Below are positions 1 to 11,640 of a stretch of 64,000 bases of DNA, piece by piece. Each line of letters starts with the position of its first letter. Positions within the stretch are counted from its first letter, which is position 1. Source of the DNA: Triticum aestivum. Its lineage: Eukaryota > Streptophyta > Magnoliopsida > Poales > Poaceae. The stretch lies in assembly GCF_018294505.1 (NCBI RefSeq), contig NC_057802.1:551718202-551782201 (forward strand), read 5' to 3'. A model generated the notes under the pieces. It searched no databases. It had not been told where the DNA came from and worked only from the letters and a program-made list of their open reading frames with translations. The translations under genes were made by a program, and so were the position numbers.

Positions 1-578
1 TTTCGACCGTAGGAGGTCCGTTTCGTCCGTTTTGCGGTACGCCAGACCCCTCCCGATGAACAGGATCCCGTTTCGAACGTGGGTGGTCGAACACAAGGCC
101 GTTTCCTCCGTTCTGCGGTACGCCAGGCCTCGTTTCCATCGCCTGTTCCGTCCAAGCCCTCCCGATGAACACGACCACGCATTCCGTTCCGACCCAGCCG
201 GTTGGCTCCCACGCGTTCCGCTGCCTCCCGATGAACACGACGCATTCCGTTGCCTCCCCATGAACACGACGTATTCCGTTGCCTCCCCATGAACACGACG
301 ACGACGCCGTTTCTCCGTTCCGACCCAGCCATGTCAACGAGCCCTCGCCGTACGTATGCGCGAGTAGGCGTTCAAGACCCCGCCCGTATGTACACATACG
401 TGGCCGTATTTTCTTTCTTGCACCCTGGCCGCTGTACGTACGTGTACATGCTACGTGCGCGCCTCTACTACGACACGTGCGCGCCTCTACATCCACCAGT
501 ATATATGTACGTACACGTTCGCGACCAGAATGACAACGCTACGTACGCTTCGACCAGGTGGGTCACGACTGTCACGCA
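1..578. repeat. Diverged short repeats, no gene
   Basis: No convincing coding sequence. A short unit around CCGATGAACACGAC recurs from about 50 to 300. Between 222 and 298 it is tandem with a 29-bp period, with copies ending CATTCCGTT or TATTCCGTT. Open frames here are short, overlap on both strands and have no shared frame, so they are read as non-coding. Confidence 0.5.
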
Positions 579-806
579 CTTCCTTGCGTGCGAAGATGTA
601 GCTGGTGGGTCCCAGCAGTCAGGGGGGCGAATCATTTTGTTTTTTTTGCCCGGACGCACTTCCTTGCGTGCGAAGGTGTAGCTGGTGGGTCCCAGCAGTC
701 AGGGGGGAAACATTTTTTCACGAAATACGGTGGCCCGTCCGGTGGGTCCCCGCTGTCAGGTGGAGGAATAATTATTTTCCGCGTAATAAGGAGGCACTTC
801 CTTGCG
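579..806. repeat. Tandem copies of a GGTGGGTCCCAGC unit
   Basis: A unit of about 79 bp that reads CACTTCCTTGCGTGCG, then GGTGGGTCCCAGCAGTCAGG, occurs at about 579-629 and 658-708, with degraded copies at about 730-767, 793-830, 1362-1410 and 1430-1470. The same words appear near 2790-2840. It looks like promoter-type or transposon-derived repeat DNA rather than coding sequence. Confidence 0.6.
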
Positions 807-3310
807 GCTGCCGTGGACCCAGCTGTCAGCCTCTCCACGTACAGTACTCTTCCGATGGAAGTCGGTCGTTGACCACATTGACCACGCCGCGCCGAGAGCA
901 CCACAGCGGTGGACTATGGCGAGGCCTAGGAAGGGGACGACGCGGAGCCGGGCAAGACGCGGTAGTGGATGCCCACGCGGAGAGGAGTACGAGCGTTCAC
1001 TGGTTCGGCTGAGGTGTGAGGCTGCCGTCGCCACAGAATAACAGGGGGTGTGGGTGAGTGGAGGGATGGCCTGGCCAGTGGTGGGAGTAGTATGGGGGCG
1101 GTGAGGCCTCCGCTGTAGCACAGCCGGCCACGGGAGGCAGGAGCAGGCGGCACGACCGGCGCTACTTTGGGCGGCTGGAGCAAGAAGACCAGAGGTTGAA
1201 GAAGCACTATGGCCGTTGGATGGACATCATACGATCACTGGAGTATTGACTAAGTTGACAAAGCCTCCGTCCCCGTCAACTTAGTAGGTCCACAAGTCAG
1301 CCCAACAATATGGTGGGTCCCAGCTAGCAGGGGGTATTCATTTTTTTGGGCGCAATAAGGAGGCACTTCCTTGCGTGTGAAGAGTGGGTCCGACCTGTCA
1401 GTGGGGGAACGTTTTTTTCGCGAAATACAGAGGCCCTTCCTGTGGGTCCTAGCTGTCAGGTGGAGGAATCATTATTTTGCGCATAATAAGGAGGCATTTC
1501 CTTGCGTGCGGCCGTGGAACCAGCTGTCAGCCTCTCCACGTATAGTCCACTTCCGATGGATGTCGTTCATCGACCACGTTGACCAGGCCGCGCCGAGAGC
1601 ACCAGGGCGGTGGACGACGGCGAGGCCTAGGAAGGGAGCGACACGGAGCCAGGGAATACTCGGCAGTTGTTTCCCACATGGAGGGGAGTACGAATGTACG
1701 AGGGTTTACTGGTTCGTCTGCCGTCGCCGGAGAATAACAGCATGTGTGGGTGAGTAGAGGGATGGCTAGGCCAGCGATGGGAGTACGGTGGGGCCGTGAG
1801 GCCTGCGCGGCAGCATAGCCGGCCGCGGGAGGAGGGAGCAGGCAGTCCCGCCGGCGCTTGTTTGAGCGGCTGGAGCATGAAGAGCAGAGATTGAAGAAGC
1901 ACGACAGCCGTTGGATGGACATCCAACAGTCACTGCTCTCGTGTGTTGACTAAGTTGACAGGGCGTTGCGTGTGCGTCAACCTTTTTTTTATGAAAGCAT
2001 GCGTGCGTCAACCTGTAGTAGGCGCACAAGTCAGCCTCAAATCTGTGGAAAACAGCATACAGCCCATCTGCCATTATTTCTAATAATGTACAGCCCATTT
2101 GCTAATTCTTAAAAAAAATTGGAGCCCATCTTCTTTTTGTTAGCATTACACCCCATATTGTGGCCACGGTTAAAAAGTATACGAAATTTTGCATATTTCG
2201 GTGCGGTCAACTATTTTTAATCCAGAAATATCGATTCACATTCAAACTATTTTGAAAAATAATTTATATAAATATAAAATCCAAATAATTGTCCACGCAT
2301 AAAAATCAATGGAATTTAAGATCTTGTAATGAAAAAAAATTGAAACTAATTCCCGGTTTGATGTGTTTTAAAAATGTACAGCCCATTTCTGGGCAAACCG
2401 AATGAAACTCTCCTCGTCTTGAAAGATTTGCAGCCCAGCAGGGCCAATAAAGCAAGTAGGCCTTGTTTGGGTATTTCTTAAAAAAAATAGAACTGGGCTA
2501 GCCATTTTCACCAAGAAAAAAACACAACTGGGCTCATGATGTGGTAAACATAAATAAAACCCTGGCTAGACGGGCCACAGCCCCCGCACAGCCCCGTTGT
2601 TAACCTGATCCGTCGCTAAAACTAGTATAAATAACAACTTCTTGTTCCTCAAAAAAAACTGCGCGACTTGCTGGGTCCCTGGTGTCAGCCGCTCGTAGTG
2701 TAATTCTCTCGTTTATTGACTACGTTGACAATGGCATGAGCCCCAGATGTCCAAGCATTAGGAGGAACCATATTTTTGGGCTTGTACTATAGACGCACTT
2801 GCTTGCGTACTGCCATGACGCTGGTGGGTCCCTACTGTCATCCTCTCCACGTACAGTCATCTCCTTGTTCCTCTCGGTTGTTGACGACGTTGACAACGCA
2901 AGAGGGCGGCGCACCGTGCACGACGAGCGAACCAAGGCCGCAAGGCGGAGGACGACGGCGAGGCCTCGGACGGAACGGACAGGAGCCGTTGAAGATGCGC
3001 CGGTCCAGTCGCAGGCGGAGGGGAGTACGAGGGTTGACTGGTTCGGGCGCGAGTGCGTGTTGGGGCTGACGTCGCCGGAGAATAACAGGACGTGTGGGGG
3101 AATAGAGGGAGGGACTGGCCAACGTTGGAGGGTACGTACGGTAGGGCGGCGGAGGCGCAGCCAGCCATGGGAGGCGGGAGCAGGCGGAGCCGACGGGGTG
3201 GTTTGGTTTGGGCGGCTGGAGCAAGAAGAAGACAAGAGATAGAAGATACACGATAGATGTTGGATGTCAATCCAACGGCTGGTAGGCAGAATCGTTTGTT
3301 GACTGGCTAG
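795..3310. repeat. Three dispersed copies of a 430-470 bp repeat
   Basis: Copies lie at about 795-1260, 1485-1960 and 2785-3310, all in the same orientation. Shared landmarks in order are CTGTCAGCCTCTCCACGTA, GTTGACCA or GTTGACAA, GACGGCGAGGCCT, CCGGAGAATAACAG, GGCGGCTGGAGCA and a closing TGTTGACT. Copies 1 and 2 are closest. Long open frames in the copies fall in different frames, so no conserved protein is seen. The origin is unknown. Confidence 0.6.
2040..2700. other. AT-rich spacer with recurring CAGCCCAT
   Basis: An AT-rich stretch between copies 2 and 3 of the dispersed repeat. The word CAGCCCAT or AGCCCAT recurs near 2060, 2090, 2125 and 2376, and again at about 3408. No gene, terminal repeat or coding frame is visible. 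Confidence 0.4.
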
Positions 3311-3800
3311 TAAGTCGACACCACCTTGGATAGGCTATTTCCTCGCGGGTCCCAAATGTCAGAATCCAAATCTGTCACAGTCATGCAGCCTTTCCTATGA
3401 AAATTTACAGCCCATTTGATGTGCTAGTTCGAAATAAGTTTGTGGGTGCTGGTGGGGGCTAATCACTTGGCTTCTGTAATGCACAGTGAGCTCAATCAGC
3501 CGGCGAGAGTGATGTTATTTCCCTTGGTTGGGATTTGTTACAATATTTCACTCTAAATTAAACGAATGGCAAGCCATTTGCCTTGTTTCAAAGAAAATAT
3601 GACAGTCACAGCCGAGTTGAAAAGGGCAGGAACATCTAACTCCAGCTTACAAACTGTACAAAAGCACGAGGGTTAATTGTTCATCAGGTTTACAAAAAAA
3701 ACCAGATTGAAAAGGGCAACAACATCTAACTCCAGCACTGTTTTCGGCAGTCACAGTCAAATGGATCGGTCAGGTCCATAGAATGAACATCCTGGGTCGT
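3310..3800. repeat. Spacer with a 90-bp direct duplication
   Basis: The segment around GAAAAGGGCAGGAACATCTA (3620-3650) recurs around 3700-3740, with CAGTCACAG nearby each time. This is an imperfect local duplication about 87 bp apart. It lies just beyond the 3' end of the F-box gene and may include its 3' untranslated region. No other gene is seen. Confidence 0.4.
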
Positions 3801-3805
3801 AAAAT

Positions 3806-5448
3806 TTACTGGATTATGACCACAATATGTTGTAAATAGAAGCCCGGCACGTTCAGAAGCTCTTTTGCCCACCTGAAACTCCCTTTTTGCTCTTCGACAT
3901 ACCCATCCGTCAAAACCATGCTGCTGATAAACTTAAGCCTGATGGACAATAGTAACCTCGCATTCAGCAGGAAGAATGTGACAAATCTTCTGTTTGCACG
4001 GTTGGCTACATATCGTTCTAGCGTTATTGTCTTCACTCAAATCTCATGAGAAGTGAGAAAATCCCGATGCTTACGAATCCACCGATTGGTTATAACTTTC
4101 TTACCCCGTCCTGTTGCCTAAATAGACATGAAGATTGAAAACAGTTAAGGTCTAAAAGAAGAGTGTCGAAAGAGCAACAGCTGAACGGTTAATTCTAGTA
4201 CACTATATACGGGCTTCCAATGTGCGTGAAATTATCACCTTTATATACAACTTCTCCAGACATGGAAAGCATTGCAGCAAGCCAATAATCTTGTTCAGAT
4301 CAAAACTATTCATTTGGATATATAAGATCTTAACAGAATCCAGCACCATTGATAGGCCATCCATGGAGAAACTCTTCATTGAGCATAGAACATAATATTA
4401 GTACAAAATGTGTACTCCAAGATGATATATAAATTATGCGCAAAAATTTAAAATGCAGCTTATGGTTACAAGTGTGGATGATAATATAAAGTACCTGAAG
4501 AAATGTGGAGCCAAACACCATATTGAAATGAGCACAGAGATCATGTATTACACCCAAGGTCTCCAGTTTAGGTGCAGAGAGGATGGTTATTTGCAACGGT
4601 GAATAACTAGAATCAAGGATCAACCTTTGAAGTGAAGGGGCATCTTGGATGATGAGCTGCCTTCCGTCAAAAGAAATTCCAATTCTTACAAGGTTAGGCG
4701 ACTTTATTTGGAGACAACCGATTCTAACTGTGAAAACAAGCACCAAGCACTCCAGCGCAGGGCAACTGGAGTGGATGATGCTGTGCAATGAGGCCTCCGA
4801 TATACGAACTCGCACAACTGAAAGTTTCTTGAGAAATGGGAGTCGAAGGTTTAGTACCAGATTGTCTGGTAGGTAGCACAGCGCAAAGGTGGCGGTGTGG
4901 AGAGAGGACGAAAACCGCGAGATGGACATCGGTGCTGAGGGCACAAGTTCATGGCGTTCGGTATGTGGTATGTGATTTCCAGGGGAATAGTAGAACTCAA
5001 GCAGCTGTAGTTCTGTGAATTCAGGGGATTTCAGCCAGGCGTCCACCGTGTAGGGCATGGTATGCTTGCTCAGGTAGCATAACGGGATGCAGAGGCTTTG
5101 AACGGAGCCCTGGTGGAAGGAGATGATGGCTCTGGGGATTTCAAAATCATTGAAGAGAGATAGCTGACGACAGTCGAGATTAAGGGGCACGGCGCGCCAT
5201 AGAGGGCGCCACCGAATTGAGAGGACTTGGGTGCGGCAGCAATCCTTGGTGGGGAGAAGCGAGATGATCTCCCCAAGGACGGCGTCCAAGAGATCGCTGA
5301 TGTGGTCCACCCGAGATTCTACGGGTTCCTGGGATCCGATGGGGGCGGGGTCGCCGCTTCTCCCCGCGCTGCCAGGTGCGGGATCTACAACAGGCGTCGC
5401 CGCTAGCGGGAGCCTCATCTTCTTGGCGCTGGGGTCAGCCGACTCCAT
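3806..5448 (-). pseudogene. F-box/FBD-type protein gene with one premature TGA
   Basis: The family supplies substrate adaptors of SCF ubiquitin ligases. Three exons are inferred: 5448-4495 (318 codons), 4373-4239 (45 codons) and 4117-3806. All junctions are GT-AG and phase 0, and a TACTAAT branch-point-like word precedes exon 2. Residues about 47-92 form the F-box, with LLPTKDCCRTQVLS and RWRPLW. Leucine-rich repeats follow (CPALECLVL, APSLQRLILD, APKLETLGV). Exon 2 carries CFPCLEKLYI and exon 3 FVTFFLLNARLL, both typical of the FBD C-terminus. At 4039-4037 exon 3 has an in-frame TGA after 26 codons, where relatives usually have Arg, so a CGA-to-TGA change is likely. About 77 FBD residues after it are otherwise open. 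The product would be 389 instead of about 466 residues: a recent pseudogene or a truncated allele. The start is the first ATG of the F-box frame. Family assignment is strong; the expected Arg is from memory of relatives. Confidence 0.82.
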
Positions 5449-6030
5449 TTCCTCGAGGGCGTCGCGTCGCGCTCACGGATTTGAGCAGAGTAACGAATGA
5501 CGAGCCTAGTTGTAGTGCGAGCGAAGAAGAAGGGGAGCTGGGGGTTTTCTGTAGGAGTGAGGAAGAAGGGGAGCTGGGGTTTTCTGTAGGAGTGAGGTGA
5601 GGAATTTGGGGGTACGAGTGGAGCGAGCTGACGTGAGGTGGGTGGGAGCGAGTTGGAAGAAGAGCACCCAGTGTGGATGGGCTTTTGAATTGATTTTACT
5701 ATTTACTAGTGTGGATGGGCTGTTTTGTCTTGGGCCCAGAGAAACAATTACTACTAGTACAATGGAGACACTCTACAGCTACCCAGAAAAACAATTACTA
5801 CTAGTACAGTGGAGACACTCTACCGCTTCTGGCTCCTCCTAGGTCATTGAAACGTCTCCCTCTACTGAATGACGTTATACTTTTGTTCACCGACATGCGG
5901 GCCATGCAGCGCGCGGGCCCAAATGCCATCCACCAAATTAGAAGGCAGTATGCAGGCGGAGAGTCACCCCGGTCGTAGCGCGGCAGTAACGAGCCATCGT
6001 ATCACAAAACCCCACCTCCCCGCAGTCTAA
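5449..6030. promoter_or_regulatory. Shared intergenic region of a divergent gene pair
   Basis: The F-box gene starts leftward at 5448 and the next gene is transcribed rightward from about 6030, so this 580-bp region probably holds both promoters. It contains two direct repeats. A unit around GAAGAAGGGGAGCTGGGG is doubled at 5524-5600 with a period near 37. A unit of about 50 bp around ACAATTACTACTAGTAC, followed by TGGAGACACTCTAC, is doubled at 5743-5832. No clear TATA box was picked for either gene. Confidence 0.4.
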
Positions 6031-6313
6031 GTTTGACGAACGAAGCAACCATCATTTCACTCTTCGCTGAATCCCCTTCTCCCTCGGACTATCCTTCTCC
6101 CTCACCGTCTTCAAGAAAGGCAACACTCGCATCTGCCACTGTTCTTCTCTCCGAACGAAGGGAAGGTAAGCGGATCCATGATGTTGGTATATTTTTGTTC
6201 AGAGAAAAAAAAGAACTTTTGCAAAGCAGTAACCGATCCTCACTCTCTTTTTTGTTTCATTGTCATTGCGATTGTGTTTTCCTTTCAGTGGTCTCCTAGT
6301 ATTCGTCAGTTTC

Positions 6314-7417
6314 ATGATGGACCAAGGAGAACCAGGCAAAGATCTGCCGATATTGGAGCAGAAGCGGGAGGCTGATCCCCACGAGACAGAGAGCTCCAAG
6401 AAGATGGAGGCAACCACCGAGCTGACCCCAGATACGCTCACGGCCACTACTGAGATGGTCAACGCCCCGTTTGAGGTTACAGCCCCCGTGGCACTGCAGG
6501 AGCAGTTTTCCCCCTTNNNNNNNNNNNNNNNNNNNNNNNNNNNNNNNNNNNNNNNNNNNNNNNNNNNNNNNNNNNNNNNNNNNNNNNNNNNNNNNNNNNN
6601 NNNNNNNNNNNNNNNNNNNNNNNNNNNNNNNNNNNNNNNNNNNNNNNNNNNNNNNNNNNNNNNNNNNNNNNNNNNNNNNNNNNNNNNNNNNNNNNNNNNN
6701 NNNNNNNNNNNNNNNNNNNNNNNNNNNNNNNNNNNNNNNNNNNNNNNNNNNNNNNNNNNNNNNNNNNNNNNNNNNNNNNNNNNNNNNNNNNNNNNNNNNN
6801 NNNNNNNNNNNNNNNNNNNNNNNNNNNNNNNNNNNNNNNNNNNNNNNNNNNNNTGGTTTTTCATCTAAGTATGTGGTGATTTTTTTAGAAAAGGAAGTAT
6901 GTGGTGATTAATAATGCAAAATTTTATTAGCTTCGATGCCATGCTATACATAGTGGTTTAAATAACTTGTGTTTCTTATACTGAAAAGTAATTCAGAATT
7001 TGTTTCTGTTTCAATTAGAGCCCTGATGCAGACAAGGATTGTGTGGTTGTACATGTCACTCGCTATGAGGCGGACGACCTGAATATACGCACTGGGAAAA
7101 CAGAGTTCTTAGGCTGTTGGATCCTGGAAGCCATTTGCGGTTATACCAATGAAGAGTTGTATTCCAGCCTCACTGTTGTCAGGCGTGTTGTCCAGGGTGT
7201 ACTGAAGCACAAGAAGTTCAAAGCTACTCCTTCGTTTGTGAGGCATACTGTTCGTGTCAAGCTTACGCAGGAAGATGACGTGGCATGCCTCCACAAACAA
7301 GTTTATCAGTGGCAAGGCCACAAGGTTGTCTTCATGAAGGTTCACAGGATTGAGCTACTGCGGGATGTCCTCGATGATGTTCATGGCAAGGTCCGTCTTG
7401 TGTCCAGCCCAAATTAG
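6314..7417 (+). CDS. Uncharacterised plant protein, interrupted by a sequence gap
   Basis: I do not recognise the family. A 5' untranslated exon ends at 6165 with AAG|GTAAG, and the intron runs to CTTTCAG at 6288. The first ATG is at 6314, followed at once by a second ATG. The first coding exon gives an acidic, Thr/Glu-rich start (MMDQGEPGKDLP, then EATTELTPDTLTATTEM) and runs into the gap at 6517. A last exon starts after an acceptor AG at 7018 and encodes about 132 residues ending at the TAG at 7415. It includes the words VVVHVTRYEADD, FLGCWILEAICGY and GHKVVFMKVHRIELL. The last exon is open and has ordinary codon use, so the gene may be functional. The exon count is unknown because of the gap. 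The 3' untranslated region probably reaches about 7640. Confidence 0.55.
6517..6853. other. Assembly gap (337 N)
   Basis: A run of N inside the gene starting at 6314. Open frames crossing it are artefacts. The gap hides at least one exon-intron boundary. Confidence 0.99.
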
Positions 7418-7639
7418 ATCGAGGCATGAAATAGTTGCCCCAGCTAGTGTTTAATAGTAGTTTGGATTGTGTCTAATTATCCGAACCTTGCCTGTTATCG
7501 ACCCCTCTGGGGCTAGTACTCTGTTTGAATCCGTCTATGGGAACTGCTGCTACTTTTGTGTGCCCGTGAATCATGTGAGAACCATCGTAATTGTTGTCGA
7601 AACAGATGCGTCCTCACTAGTTTTTTCATGAATATGGCA

Positions 7640-8035
7640 TGGTAAGACATAAGTTGTCACGGTTTATCATACGAGCAGTGTGTGTTTTGATGAAATAGAG
7701 CACTCGTTAGAGAACCGTGCGCCGACGTATACATAAGTACTTGTAAACACTGTTGGTGCTACCCCACTTGTAAGCAGTTGTGCAAAACATGGCACATTGG
7801 CTCAGCTCGCTTCAACACTAGGCTATCGACCAGCTAACAATCAACAATCTGCTGCCTGACATATAATCAACTATGTATCTTGTTACAGTGGTTCATGCAG
7901 TTAATTGAGGCCACAATGTAATAAATTCCAAACGTTCACACGCTAGTCCAGCGCTCATGTGGAACACTCACATTAAACTCGTCTTCATAAAAAACTTGAA
8001 AAGCATAAGTTAAGCAATTTTATACATCTCAATGA
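7640..8035. other. Intergenic, nothing recognised
   Basis: AT-rich DNA downstream of the gapped gene. No coding frame, terminal repeat or RNA gene is visible. Confidence 0.4.
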
Positions 8036-9290
8036 TTCATAGAACATAACAAACATATACTAGTTCACAGCAAAAGACAAAGTTGTGAGAAGGTTTACAA
8101 ATCAGGAAAAAACAAGCAAGGCTTCTCTGAGCAAAGGGCCTCCCGGCAGGCTTAAATTTCCTGGAGTTCACTCTGGTTTTTTCTTGTTGCCACCATTCAG
8201 GGTTAGGTTCTCTCATTCTAGAATAACCAATTATAATTGTGGTCTCAGCTGGAATGTTGAACTGAACCATGCAGTGTACTGACCAGCTGAAATGCTTGTG
8301 CATTCCACTAAATTTAAGCACCGCTATTTGCAGAAATAAGCAGACCACAATGCCTCTTGTCCGCGCACCTGTCCAAAAAAAGCCATGCAGCCGTGCCAGC
8401 TAGTCCTCGGTCCATGGATGAACTGGTAGAAAGTGCATTCCGGACTAGGATGCAGTTGTTTTCGCTCGTCCCTGCACTGCAATCAGGAAGTAAAATGTAC
8501 GAATCAGCTTCTTTTAGATTGTGTTGGTCATTCTACCTTAGTTACTAGTACCAATGTAGGGATACCTTGAAGACGGGAGGTTAGACGATGGCAACGAGGT
8601 ATAGCCATCTCATTTTGCGCAGTTGTACTAAAACTGAGGTGTGTGCTTTTGATTGCGCGGATAGAAACGATACGGAGACAGACATCCCTGTTTGCGCAAA
8701 TACGAAATACGGTTATTTAAATAGTGACAGATATTACTACTTTCCCCCGTCTCCTCTTAGAACCAAGTCCTAGATTCATGCTATAGCTTTCCCACTTCCT
8801 TCCCTGTTTGAACCAACACTTTGAGTCGACTGTATGAACTAGCTTTACTTCTAATAATAGTAGAAGTGTAGGTGGCTTTGGAACAGCGGACGGAAGTAGA
8901 AAAGGATCCACACGAAGGGAGCTGGGGCAGTAGAGCAAGGCAGGTTTCGAAGGAATATATACCTGAGGGTCGTCGGCATGTGGCAAAGACGGCGTCGGGA
9001 GGCCGCATCTTGGCCACAATACTGCAGGGAGGAAGAAGGGGTCGGAGGCCCTCCCGAGTCGGCGCTCTCTCGGAGAGAACGGCACGGCCGCCGATCGGGA
9101 CGCGCGGGCAGCCGTTGGTCTCCTCCCTCGCCGCCGACGACAACGTGAACGATGCACCTACACCCCTGCCCCGGTCGAGGTTGTCCAGCCAGATTTGTGA
9201 GCCGTGAGCTGAGAGAGAGTGTGGCCGCCTATGTGTTGCTTAGATCTGGAGAGCATGAGAGAGTGAACGAGAGGAACCCTAGTAAAGCAA
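8036..9290 (-). ncRNA. Putative spliced minus-strand transcript of unclear coding capacity
   Basis: On the minus strand a TATA box lies at about 9318-9305. A pyrimidine-rich leader follows, and then a GC-rich first exon that ends at 8963 with CCCTCAG|GTATAT. A second exon fits at 8476-8369 (GATTGCAG acceptor, GGACAG|GTGCGC donor), and a third may start near 8279. The first ATG downstream of the TATA box opens only a 33-codon frame. The longer open frames in exon 1 start at GTG or TTG, which argues against normal translation. It may be a long non-coding RNA or the remains of a gene. The splice sites are inferred by eye. Confidence 0.33.
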
Positions 9291-9304
9291 GCGCTAAGGC
9301 TCCT

Positions 9305-9318
9305 GCTTTTATATATAG
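9305..9318 (-). promoter_or_regulatory. TATA box of the minus-strand transcript
   Basis: On the minus strand the sequence reads CTATATATAAAAGC, a good plant TATA box. It lies about 30 nt upstream of a plausible transcription start and of the GC-rich exon 9290-8963. Confidence 0.5.
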
Positions 9319-9329
9319 TGGAGTGATTT

Positions 9330-10080
9330 TGTTGTACCAGCTTCAAAAAAATGTGCTCCTACGTGTACCCGCGAGTGGGTGTGAGAGAACTAGTGCGTGC
9401 GTGCACCGCTTCTCTTCGTGAGAGTACAATATACTATGCCCAAAGAACGTTCGCCGCAAGAGTACTAGTATAAGTGTGTGACGTGTGAGCTAAAATAAAA
9501 TGTGTGCGCCGTCTTTTGTTTTTTAGAATTTCTGAGGGTAGGGTGTGAAGAGCACATATGTGCGTGACGTCTACCTGCAGATAGACGGTGGGTGCGACGT
9601 GCGAGTCTGTGAGAGGACTCGGGAGAGTCGTGACTCGTGAGGGTGCGTGTGCGTGAGAGAGAGGAGGGCACATATCAATGTAATGCATGTGTCCGTAAAT
9701 CATTATCCGACAAAGGTTCACCACAAGCCTTTTCCTGATGAACGCCGTAAGAACCGTTAGATCAGCATCCGACAGTGTCAGTTTTGCCATGTCATTTAAC
9801 AGAACAGCCACTCCTCCTACACACAAATCTTCCACGTGAGTGTTAGCAACTGCGTATGCTCCCTCCGTTCCGAAATGCAGTGCATATAGCTTTATTGAAA
9901 ATTCGAACCTCGCAAACTTTTACCGAGTTTTCGTGTACCAAATTGCACATGTAGAATACCATGTATATATCATTTCATTCATCTTCGAGAGGTAACTATA
10001 AAGATGGGTGAGGAGTCTACAAAGAAAGACCATCGTATCACCCGCAGCAATTTCAAGCATCCTTTAGTGTCGAGGAATAT
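9330..10080. other. Intergenic, GT-rich with a degraded MITE edge
   Basis: GTG/GCGTG-rich sequence at 9360-9660 resembles the stretch at 15590-15700, including GTACCCGCG and CACC-CTTCTCTTCGTG. A lone CTCCCTCCGTTCCGAAA at about 9859 looks like one end of a Stowaway MITE without its partner. No gene is seen. Confidence 0.4.
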
Positions 10081-10084
10081 CATA

Positions 10085-10480
10085 GGAACTCTATATGATA
10101 TGATTTTTATAGGATTTTTTCCTTTAGAGCCAATTGGTTCATAGGAATAGATTCATATACTCCACATTTCAAAGGAAATAAACATGATATCATTTCTATA
10201 GCTTTAGAGCCACTTGGTTCATATGAATGGATTCCTATACTCCCTTAATTTCAAAGGAAAATAAACATTAGCGTATATTCAACAGAAAAGTTCCTATGAT
10301 ATGAACCAAATTACATCTCTTTTCTAATCCCTCCTCATAGGAATTGAGATACATGTCATCTCTAGATTCGATAGAAAAGTTCCTATGATGTGAACCAAAT
10401 GACATCTCTTTTCCAATCCCTACTCATAGGAATTGAGATGCTCCATGTCATCTCTATCCCTACAACTTCCATGTATACAT
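10085..10480. repeat. Composite MITE-like repeat with CTCATAGGAATTGAGAT
   Basis: The words TTGGTTCATAGGAAT and GGTTCATATGAATGG occur in direct orientation, and ATGATATGAACCAAAT, ATGATGTGAACCAAAT and two copies of CTCATAGGAATTGAGAT occur in the opposite sense. This gives a partly inverted structure typical of decayed MITE copies inserted into one another. Exact ends could not be set. Confidence 0.45.
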
Positions 10481-10499
10481 CTTCTATTCCTAAATAGAT

Positions 10500-11430
10500 A
10501 GTACAACCCACTAGTAGCTTTTTTCCAAAACATGCAACTATGGCACAAGAACTATATAGTGTGCCAATAACTTTGAAAGATGGTCACTGGATGAAGCTAA
10601 CCCGACAGTGCAGAGATAGGCAAATCTGAGCACTACTGGCCGTTGGATATCATCAACATTCCACCAGATCTGCCACATGTACAATTTGAAAGACTCCATG
10701 GTTGAACTTAAGCATAATGCACAAACCTCAAAACACAAGCACTTCTCCTTTGTTCTAGAATCTTCTGTATCATAATTGATTATTATTTTTAAATGAATTG
10801 CCATTATTTGTTTTTTACTTTATGATTTACAATGCACAACCCCATGAATCTTAACATTTTTATAAAACTAATTGATTTTGAATGAGATGAACTATAAGAA
10901 CTAAACGAACATCTACATCATGCATATATGACTCAAAGCTTTACATGCTATAGTCTGTATTTATTCGTAATTTGGTTTCGAAATCTCATGCGTTCAATAC
11001 ATGTGTACCTTACTAGTTTTGAGTAGAGTAGCAAATTTCACGCGGCCCCGGGTATATCAAAATGCAGGGCCCATGCATCATTGCCTTTCGGTCGAACCTA
11101 CGTCCACAATTTTTTGTACGTACTATATCTCCACTGGTCCCCGAACCCAAAATGTTGCCTCGTTCCCATAAAACCAAGCGGCCCACACATATTTAAGGCG
11201 TCAACTCGAACCCGTTTACTACGACCTGGCCCCGCACACCGTAGTACTCCTACAAACCCTACCGCCGCACTCATCATCGGTTTTCTTCAAGAGGGCGAGG
11301 GAGAAGCCGATTTGTAGTGGAGGCGCTTTCAAAAAAAGGATCTGTAGTGGAGACCCCTACCCTAGGGTGCCCTAGGTAGCTGCCGCATGCATCATTGTTT
11401 TCTCTTTTCTTTATGCTCTTGCGCCCTAGA
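10500..11430. other. Intergenic, nothing firm
   Basis: AT-rich to 11040 and GC-richer after. The minus-strand frame at 10804-10538 starts at an ATG but has no recognisable domain. Nothing else supports a gene. Confidence 0.35.
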
Positions 11431-11640
11431 GTGAAATGATGGTTGCTTCGTCCGTCCAGCTTAATGCGGGAAAGGTGGGGCTTTGTGATTTGACCCCTCA
11501 TCGCTCATTTTCTGCTATTGCGGCGCTACGACCGGGGTGCCTCCAGTTCCAACCGCTGCTCCGAACTGTAATTTGGTGCATCGCACATGGAACAAGACGG
11601 TGGATGAGCCACATGTCGGCCAAAGGGGTCCTGTTAAGTG
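11431..11640. repeat. Dispersed repeat with TGGTTGCTTCGTCCGTC, copy 1
   Basis: This segment (GGTTGCTTCGTCCGTC, TGTGATTTGAC, GGCGCTACGACCGG, CCACATGTCGGC) recurs at 14437-14610, and its middle part recurs at 12043-12125. The copies flank the exonuclease gene on both sides. They contain no conserved frame. Confidence 0.55.

Noticed and set aside
1527..1922. Minus-strand 131-codon frame and similar ones at 756-1121 and 2838-3270
   Set aside because: The three repeat copies do not keep the same frame or residues, so no protein is conserved.
6199..6911. Long frames crossing the first N run
   Set aside because: N is read as open sequence; only the flanking parts are real.
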